Assembly (NCBI GenBank): GCA_037442565.1 | Contig: JBBIQA010000074.1 | Coordinates: forward strand, 1 to 19,835 | Source of the DNA: PALSA-911 sp037442565 | GTDB lineage: Bacteria; Pseudomonadota; Alphaproteobacteria; Acetobacterales; Acetobacteraceae | Length of the DNA stretch: 19,835 nt | Reading direction: 5' to 3' | Shown: positions 16,253-19,835 of the stretch, piece after piece | Position numbering within the stretch: position 1 is the stretch's first letter | Layout: the number at the start of each line of letters is the position of its first letter | Notes under the pieces: generated by a model | The model's database searches: none | What the model was told of the DNA's origin: nothing | Seen by the model: the letters and a program-made list of their open reading frames with translations, nothing else | Program-made: the position numbers and the translations under genes

Positions 16253-17377
16253 CTAAAGCTGGCGCAGCCAGTCCAGCAGCGGCCGCCAAAGTGATTTTTC
16301 CGCCCCCATGCCGGCTACCATGCCCACGTGTCCGGCGCCTGGCGCGTGCAGAACGGCGCCTTGGATCCATTGAGCGAGCGGGCGGGCGGATTCCGGCGGC
16401 ACGATCCGGTCGCGCCCGGGTGCTGCCACGAACGCCGGCAGGCGCAAGGCGGCAGGATCGACGGGGCTTCCGGCCACCCGCCATTCTCCGCGCCCCGGCG
16501 CATTGGCGCCGTACCAGCCCGACAGGCACTCGCGTGCCACGGGTGCCGCGAGCGGCACGCCGTCGTTCAGCCAGTCCTCCAGCGCCACGAACAGCCTGGC
16601 GCGCTCGCTGTCCGGGTCCAGCCGGGCGAAGGCGCGGTATTTCTCCCCGACGCCGAACGGATCGAGCATGGTGAACAGCGTCTGCAGCGCGTCGATCGGC
16701 AGGGTGGCGTTAAAGCCGAGCAGCGGCTCCAGCAGCGGCAGCAGCCGGGCCACGACGGTTTCGGTATTGCCGCCATCGGCATGGAAGTCCCAGGGCGTCG
16801 CCAACAGGACCAAGGCTCGCACGAGGTCCGGCCGCCGTGCGGCGGCGGCAACCGACAGCGTGCCGCCCATGCAGTAGCCCGCCAGAACCGGCGGCGATCC
16901 GGTCAGGCGGTTCGCTTCCAGAAGCGCGCGCTCCAGCCGGTCGGCGATGTAGTCGGTCAGGGTGAACTGCCGCTCGGCCGCGCCGGGCCAGCCCCAGTCG
17001 AGCAGCAGCGGCCGGATGCCGGCACCGGCCAGGAAGCGCAGCATCGAATGGCCCGGCGCCAGGTCCAGCACGTAGGCGCGATTGATCAGGCTGGGCACGA
17101 ACAACACCGGCGTACCGGCGTCACCTGCTGGACCGAAGGCGCCGTAATCCAGTAGCCGGGCCTCGCCCTCGGACCAGATCGCCGGCGGCTCGGCCATATC
17201 CCGGACCCACGGATGCCGCCTGTAGGCGGCAATGCCCGCGATCAGCCCGGCGTCATTTCGGAAGCTTTCCGGCCACCCCGCCCCCAGGCCGGCGCCGAAC
17301 CCCGGGCTTTTGCCCGGGCTTTTGGCTCCGGCCAGCATCTCCAGCATCGGCAGGCCCAGCAGCGGGAGCCCCAGCAT
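16253..17377 (-). CDS. phaC: Polyhydroxyalkanoate synthase, class III/IV-sized catalytic subunit
   Basis: An alpha/beta-hydrolase-fold enzyme that polymerises (R)-3-hydroxyacyl-CoA on the granule surface. From the ATG at 17377 it has 374 residues, close to class III PhaC (about 355) rather than class I (about 590). The catalytic triad is visible: C169 in the lipase-like box GYCMGG, D323 in APGRDRIVPP and H350 in PGAGHVGM. FVPSLINRAYVLDL (93-106) and LLDWGWP (125-131) match the class III pattern. The start is uncertain: GTG at 17383 and ATG at 17485 are alternatives, and no clear ribosome site precedes any. The frame is open back to the N gap, but the overlapping frame encodes the coiled coil there. 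A frameshift joining both is possible. Residues 20-27 are a KSPG duplication. Confidence 0.85.
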   Translation of the reverse strand: MLGLPLLGLPMLEMLAGAKSPGKSPGFGAGLGAGWPESFRNDAGLIAGIAAYRRHPWVRDMAEPPAIWSEGEARLLDYGAFGPAGDAGTPVLFVPSLINRAYVLDLAPGHSMLRFLAGAGIRPLLLDWGWPGAAERQFTLTDYIADRLERALLEANRLTGSPPVLAGYCMGGTLSVAAAARRPDLVRALVLLATPWDFHADGGNTETVVARLLPLLEPLLGFNATLPIDALQTLFTMLDPFGVGEKYRAFARLDPDSERARLFVALEDWLNDGVPLAAPVARECLSGWYGANAPGRGEWRVAGSPVDPAALRLPAFVAAPGRDRIVPPESARPLAQWIQGAVLHAPGAGHVGMVAGMGAEKSLWRPLLDWLRQL

Positions 17378-17947
17378 CGCCACCAGCCCGGCGGCGAGCG
17401 GGTCGGGCGCGCTGCTGTTCAAGCTGGCGCTCGAGCTGGTGTTCAAGCTGGCCGATCCGCTCGGCCAGCCGTGCGATTTCAGCATCGCGAGGGTCAGGTG
17501 CAGCAGCAGCGGCCGCGGCCCGCGGCGCAGCAGCGGTCCCGGCCGCGGGGTCATCGGCGCCGGTCTCCTGGGTGCCGGTCTCCTGGGCGCCNNNNNNNNN
17601 NNNNNNNNNNNNNNNNNNNNNNNNNNNNNNNNNNNNNNNNNNNNNNNNNNNNNNNNNNNNNNNNNNNNNNNNNNNNNNNNNNNNNNNNNNNTCTCCTGGG
17701 CGCCCGTTTCCTGGGCCCCTGTCTCCGTGGCCGCTCCGGCCGGCCGCATCACGGAGGCAGCCGCGCCGGCCCACAGCGCCGACAAGGCCTTCCAGGTCTC
17801 CAGGGTCTCCCGATCCGTGGCGGCCGCGGCCAGTTCGCTCTGCCAGACGGTCAGCCAGTCGCGGGCGAAATGCCGCGCCTCGTCCTCTGGCGCCTCGTCC
17901 TCTGGCGGCTCTGCCTCGGGCGGTTCGGCACCGGTCCTGTCGCTCAT
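17253..17947 (-). CDS. Putative small PHA-synthase subunit (PhaE/PhaR-like), interrupted by the assembly gap
   Basis: Starts at the ATG at 17947 (MSDRTGAEPPEAEPPED). The N-terminus is acidic and repetitive, then a helical Trp-containing region FARDWLTVWQSELAAAATDR and TWKALSALW, then repeated Gly-Ala-Gln-Glu-Thr leading into the 100-N gap. If the 15-bp repeat continues in phase across the gap, the frame leaves it as GAQETGTQETGADD, an Ala-rich linker, and a coiled coil (DAEIARLAERIGQLEHQLER, 17406-17495), ending at 17253. Minimum length would be 198 residues. A Trp-helical head with a coiled-coil tail is the layout of class IV PhaR and class III PhaE subunits. No sequence match was tested. 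The last 50 residues look like a shadow frame, so a frameshift into phaC is an alternative. Confidence 0.5.
17301..17324. repeat. 12-bp tandem duplication in phaC
   Basis: CCCGGGCTTTTG occurs twice in perfect tandem. In the phaC frame it encodes a doubled Lys-Ser-Pro-Gly in the N-terminal linker. Its length is a multiple of three, so copy-number change would preserve the frame. Confidence 0.85.
17553..17721. repeat. 15-bp tandem repeat array containing the assembly gap
   Basis: The plus-strand unit GGTCTCCTGGGCGCC (minus strand encoding Gly-Ala-Gln-Glu-Thr) is present on both sides of the N run: two near-identical units on the left (about 17562-17591), and one partial plus two degenerate units on the right (17692 to about 17721). 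The right flank starts at the third base of the unit, so a pure-repeat gap would be 2 + 15n bases long. Array length and copy number in the genome are unknown. Confidence 0.8.
17592..17691. other. Assembly gap (100 N)
   Basis: Exactly 100 undetermined bases, the conventional size for a gap of unknown length. Both flanks are copies of the same 15-bp repeat, which explains the assembly failure. Any reading frame carried through the 100 N is arbitrary. Confidence 0.97.
17876..17905. repeat. 15-bp tandem duplication near the start of the synthase locus
   Basis: CGCCTCGTCCTCTGG occurs twice in perfect tandem, followed by degenerate copies toward 17930. On the minus strand it encodes the acidic Pro-Glu-Asp-Glu-Ala repeats of the N-terminus of the putative small subunit. 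Confidence 0.8.
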
Positions 17948-18125
17948 GCCTCATACACGCTCCACAAGCCCCCTCTGCAAGGCATCCGCATGGGATGCCG
18001 GACGCGCGTCCGAAATAGGAAGCTTCCCGCCAAACCGTGCCGCGCGGCAAGCCGGGCAAAAAAGTTCTTTCGCAGTTGCGGCATAAGCCGCATGTTAGGG
18101 CAAATCCTGGAACAAGAGCGAACCC
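17948..18125. promoter_or_regulatory. Divergent phaR / PHA-synthase control region
   Basis: This 178-base spacer holds three perfect inverted repeats. They are GGCATCC-GCATG-GGATGCC (17981-17999), the 14-base palindrome CGGACGCGCGTCCG (17999-18012), and TGCGGC-ATAA-GCCGCA (18077-18092). There is also TGC-AAG-GCA at 17976-17984. PhaR proteins are known to bind DNA sites containing TGC/GCA half-sites and to repress their own gene, so the last repeat, 33 bases before phaR, is the best operator candidate. Promoter boxes could not be placed with confidence. Confidence 0.45.
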
Positions 18126-18794
18126 ATGCCCGCATCCGCCAGCAAGGCTCCCGCCGATAAGCCGGAGCCGGAGTCCAAGACAATGCCGGCAACCCCGCCG
18201 GAAACCGCGAAGGTCGCCGCTTCGTCCAGCCAGCCGGTCGTGGTGAAGAAATACGCCAACCGGCGCCTCTATAACACCGAGAGCTCCAGCTACATCACCC
18301 TCGACAATTTGGCCGAGATGGTGCGCACCGGCCGGGACTTCATCGTGTACGACGCCAAGAGCGGCGATGACATCACCCGCTCGGTGCTGACGCAGATCAT
18401 CGTCGAGGAAGAAGGCAAGGGCCGGGCGATGCTGCCCACCGGTTTCCTGCGGCAGCTGATCGGCTTCTATGGCAATTCCATGCAGGGCCTGGTGCCGAAC
18501 TACCTGGAAAAGGCCATGGAGGCCTTCGCCGAGCAGCAGGAGAAGGTTCGCGCGACGGTGCAGGAGACCGTCGGCAATCTGTTCCCCGGCATGGAGGAGG
18601 TCAGCCGCCAGAACATGGCGATGATGGAACGCGCGATGGGCATGTTCGCCCCCTTCTACCGTCCGCCGGATGCGTCCATGTCCGCCACTCCACCCGAGCC
18701 GGAGGCGGAGATCGACACCCTGCGCGCAGAGGTGGAGCGTCTGCGCCAGGCGCTCGCCGAGGCCCAAACCCAGGCGAAGACCAACAAGCCCTGA
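18126..18794 (+). CDS. phaR: Polyhydroxyalkanoate synthesis repressor
   Basis: A DNA- and granule-binding regulator that represses phasin and PHB genes and is titrated by nascent PHB. The 222-residue protein has a disordered Pro/Ser-rich N-terminus (1-36), the highly conserved DNA-binding domain beginning VVKKYANRRLYNTESSSYIT and ending about residue 88 (DDITRSVL), the accumulation-regulator region (about 88-135, with GFLRQLIGFYGNSMQ), a Met-rich helical segment, and a C-terminal coiled coil (about 195-217). ATG 18126 is used; ATG 18183 would remove 19 residues and still keep the domain. Divergent from the synthase genes it should control. Confidence 0.95.
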   Translation: MPASASKAPADKPEPESKTMPATPPETAKVAASSSQPVVVKKYANRRLYNTESSSYITLDNLAEMVRTGRDFIVYDAKSGDDITRSVLTQIIVEEEGKGRAMLPTGFLRQLIGFYGNSMQGLVPNYLEKAMEAFAEQQEKVRATVQETVGNLFPGMEEVSRQNMAMMERAMGMFAPFYRPPDASMSATPPEPEAEIDTLRAEVERLRQALAEAQTQAKTNKP

Positions 18795-18817
18795 GTTTGC
18801 GCTGATCCCTGCAGGAT

Positions 18818-18842
18818 TGGCCGGCTGCGTGGGAGCCGGCTA
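18818..18842 (+). terminator. Possible terminator after phaR
   Basis: GCCGGCT (18820-18826) pairs perfectly with AGCCGGC (18834-18840) around a 7-base loop, extendable by a G-T and a T-A pair, 24 bases after the phaR stop. It is followed by TTCGTT rather than a clean T run, so intrinsic termination may be weak. Confidence 0.4.
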
Positions 18843-18969
18843 TTCGTTACGCAAAATACAAACACCTTATGACAGAAGCGTGAATGTCCATCCCTCGCTC
18901 GTGATGGCGATTGTATGGGATGAAATGCTAACCTCTCGCTCTACCGGAACTTGAGGGGAGGCTTTGGCA

Positions 18970-19452
18970 ATGGGTGGTGTGAAGCGTTACGATCATCGTC
19001 ATGCGGCGCACGCGGGGGACCTGGTTCGGGACGATGCGTGCCCGTCCGCGGCGGTCGTGGACCGCTATGTCGGCAATCGCATACTGGAACGGCGTATGGT
19101 GCTTGGTTTGTCGCTTCAGCAGCTGGCGGGCATGATCGGCGTCACCTATCAGCAGGCGCATAAATACGAGCGCGGCCTGAACCGGATCACCGCCGGCCGG
19201 CTGTATGACATCGCCCACGCACTCGCCGTGCCGGTCGGCTGGTTCTTCGACGGCATCGCCGAGAGCTCCGAGCATCCGGAGACATCGCCGCGGCTGCGGA
19301 TGTCGCTGGAACTCGCCCGCAATTTCGCGGCCATCTCCAACGAGAAGCACCAGGAAGCGCTCAGCCACTTGGCGCGCGCCCTGGCCGCCGAGGAGCGGCT
19401 GTCGGGCCTGGGCACGGCGCCAGTGGCGGGCGGCCAGCTCACCGGAGCCTGA
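18970..19452 (+). CDS. XRE-family helix-turn-helix transcriptional regulator
   Basis: A 160-residue cytosolic DNA-binding protein. The Cro/C1-type HTH spans about residues 31-95: VDRYVGNRILERRMVLGLS, then LQQLAGMIGVTYQQAHKYE with the recognition helix, and ITAGRLYDIAHALAVPVGWF. The C-terminal half is helical (LRMSLELARNFAAISNEKHQ) with no recognisable ligand domain. This form is common in alphaproteobacteria, often in several copies. The ATG at 18970 lies 8 bases after GAGGGGAGG; a TTG at 18964 would add two residues. It sits between phaR and gabD with its own leader of about 150 bases. Targets unknown. Confidence 0.9.
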   Translation: MGGVKRYDHRHAAHAGDLVRDDACPSAAVVDRYVGNRILERRMVLGLSLQQLAGMIGVTYQQAHKYERGLNRITAGRLYDIAHALAVPVGWFFDGIAESSEHPETSPRLRMSLELARNFAAISNEKHQEALSHLARALAAEERLSGLGTAPVAGGQLTGA

Positions 19453-19508
19453 CAACCGGCGCGTTCGGGCCTATCTTCCTGCCAGCAACCCCAGGGAGGA
19501 GAGCCGCG

Positions 19509-19835
19509 ATGCTCAACCAGACAGCGCCACTGCCGCTCAAGGACCCCAGCCTGTTCCGCCAGGCCAATTGCATCGACGGCAAGTGGGTGCAGGCGGACAG
19601 CGGCCGCACCATTCAGGTGAAAAACCCCGCCACCGGGGAGTTGGTCGGTGAGGTTCCCGCCCTGGGCGCCGCCGAGACCCGGCGCGCGATCGAGGCCGCG
19701 CATCGTGCCCAGCCGGCCTGGCGGGCCATGCTGGCCAAGGACCGCGCCACCATCCTGCGCCGCCTGTTCGACCTGATGCTGGCCAACGCCGACGATCTCG
19801 CCACCATCATGACCGCCGAGCAGGGCAAGCCCTGG
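19509..19835 (+). CDS. gabD: Succinate-semialdehyde dehydrogenase, 5' part only
   Basis: The first 109 codons of an NAD(P)-dependent aldehyde dehydrogenase, running off the window. The N-terminus (DPSLFRQANCIDGKWVQADS, then VKNPATGELVGEVPALG, AIEAAHRAQPAWRAMLAKDR and MTAEQGKPW) matches GabD-type succinate-semialdehyde dehydrogenases, which complete GABA degradation to succinate. A strong GGGAGGAGAG site precedes the ATG at 19509. The catalytic Glu and Cys lie beyond the window edge, so the exact substrate cannot be confirmed. Confidence 0.88.
   Translation, partial: MLNQTAPLPLKDPSLFRQANCIDGKWVQADSGRTIQVKNPATGELVGEVPALGAAETRRAIEAAHRAQPAWRAMLAKDRATILRRLFDLMLANADDLATIMTAEQGKPW

Noticed and set aside
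17378..17947. A 564-residue single PhaC translated straight through the 100 N
   Set aside because: It depends on an arbitrary gap length. The frame entered after 100 N reads Arg/Pro-rich sequence where the overlapping frame gives repeat continuation and a coiled coil.
17948..18767. Minus-strand open frame running through phaR into the synthase region
   Set aside because: The part over phaR is antisense to a well-supported gene and low in complexity; only its segment left of the gap (17253-17591) is considered real, as continuation of the ORF starting at 17947.
1..19835. tRNA/rRNA genes, CRISPR arrays, insertion sequences, phage or defence genes
   Set aside because: Looked for on both strands; no cloverleaf, spaced direct repeats, transposase or defence motifs were recognised.

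Overview
The window is 19.8 kb of GC-rich, densely coding bacterial chromosome. It looks alphaproteobacterial, most likely Rhodospirillales/Acetobacteraceae. The reasons are a PhaR-regulated polyhydroxybutyrate (PHB) locus, a class II (plant-type) DAHP synthase, an alphaproteobacterial-style RecX, a second-type short glutamyl-tRNA synthetase, and a GC-rich double-hairpin intergenic element. This placement rests on pattern recognition, not on a search. I see no rRNA, tRNA, CRISPR array, insertion sequence, prophage or defence island. No gene-free stretch exceeds 300 bases; the largest is the 188-base argD-recX spacer. One 100-base run of N (17592-17691) marks an assembly gap.

Layout. 1-71: double hairpin beyond argF. 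72-2233 (minus): arginine biosynthesis pair argD-argF. 2422-3878 (plus): recX, then a membrane-anchored protein made of two copies of one domain. 3892-5600 (minus): a 128-residue unknown protein coupled by ATGA to a divergent short GltX. 5727-8886 (minus): a carbohydrate-type ABC importer (Tat-secreted binding protein plus two permeases) with no ATPase gene in the window. A 21-codon micro-ORF sits exactly between the two permease genes. 9013-13116 (minus): a nicotinate phosphoribosyltransferase-family enzyme, class II DAHP synthase and glutathione reductase. 13214-14143 (minus): an EamA/DMT exporter overlapping phaB. 14085-17947 (minus): the PHB cluster, read as small-subunit-like gene, phaC, phaA, terminator, phaB. 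18126-19452 (plus): phaR and an XRE-family regulator. 19509-end (plus): start of gabD.

How the genes work together. PhaA condenses two acetyl-CoA, PhaB reduces acetoacetyl-CoA with NADPH, PhaC polymerises the product, and PhaR, divergent from the synthase, is expected to repress the pathway and bind granules. The other genes are mostly independent housekeeping functions.

The most unusual part is the synthase end. The N gap lies inside a 15-bp tandem repeat encoding Gly-Ala-Gln-Glu-Thr. Repeat phase implies a true gap length of 2 (mod 3), not 100. In that phase the upstream reading frame becomes a separate protein of about 200 residues with a C-terminal coiled coil. It overlaps a 374-residue PhaC, as in the two-subunit class III/IV synthases. 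A frameshifted single-chain synthase remains the main alternative.
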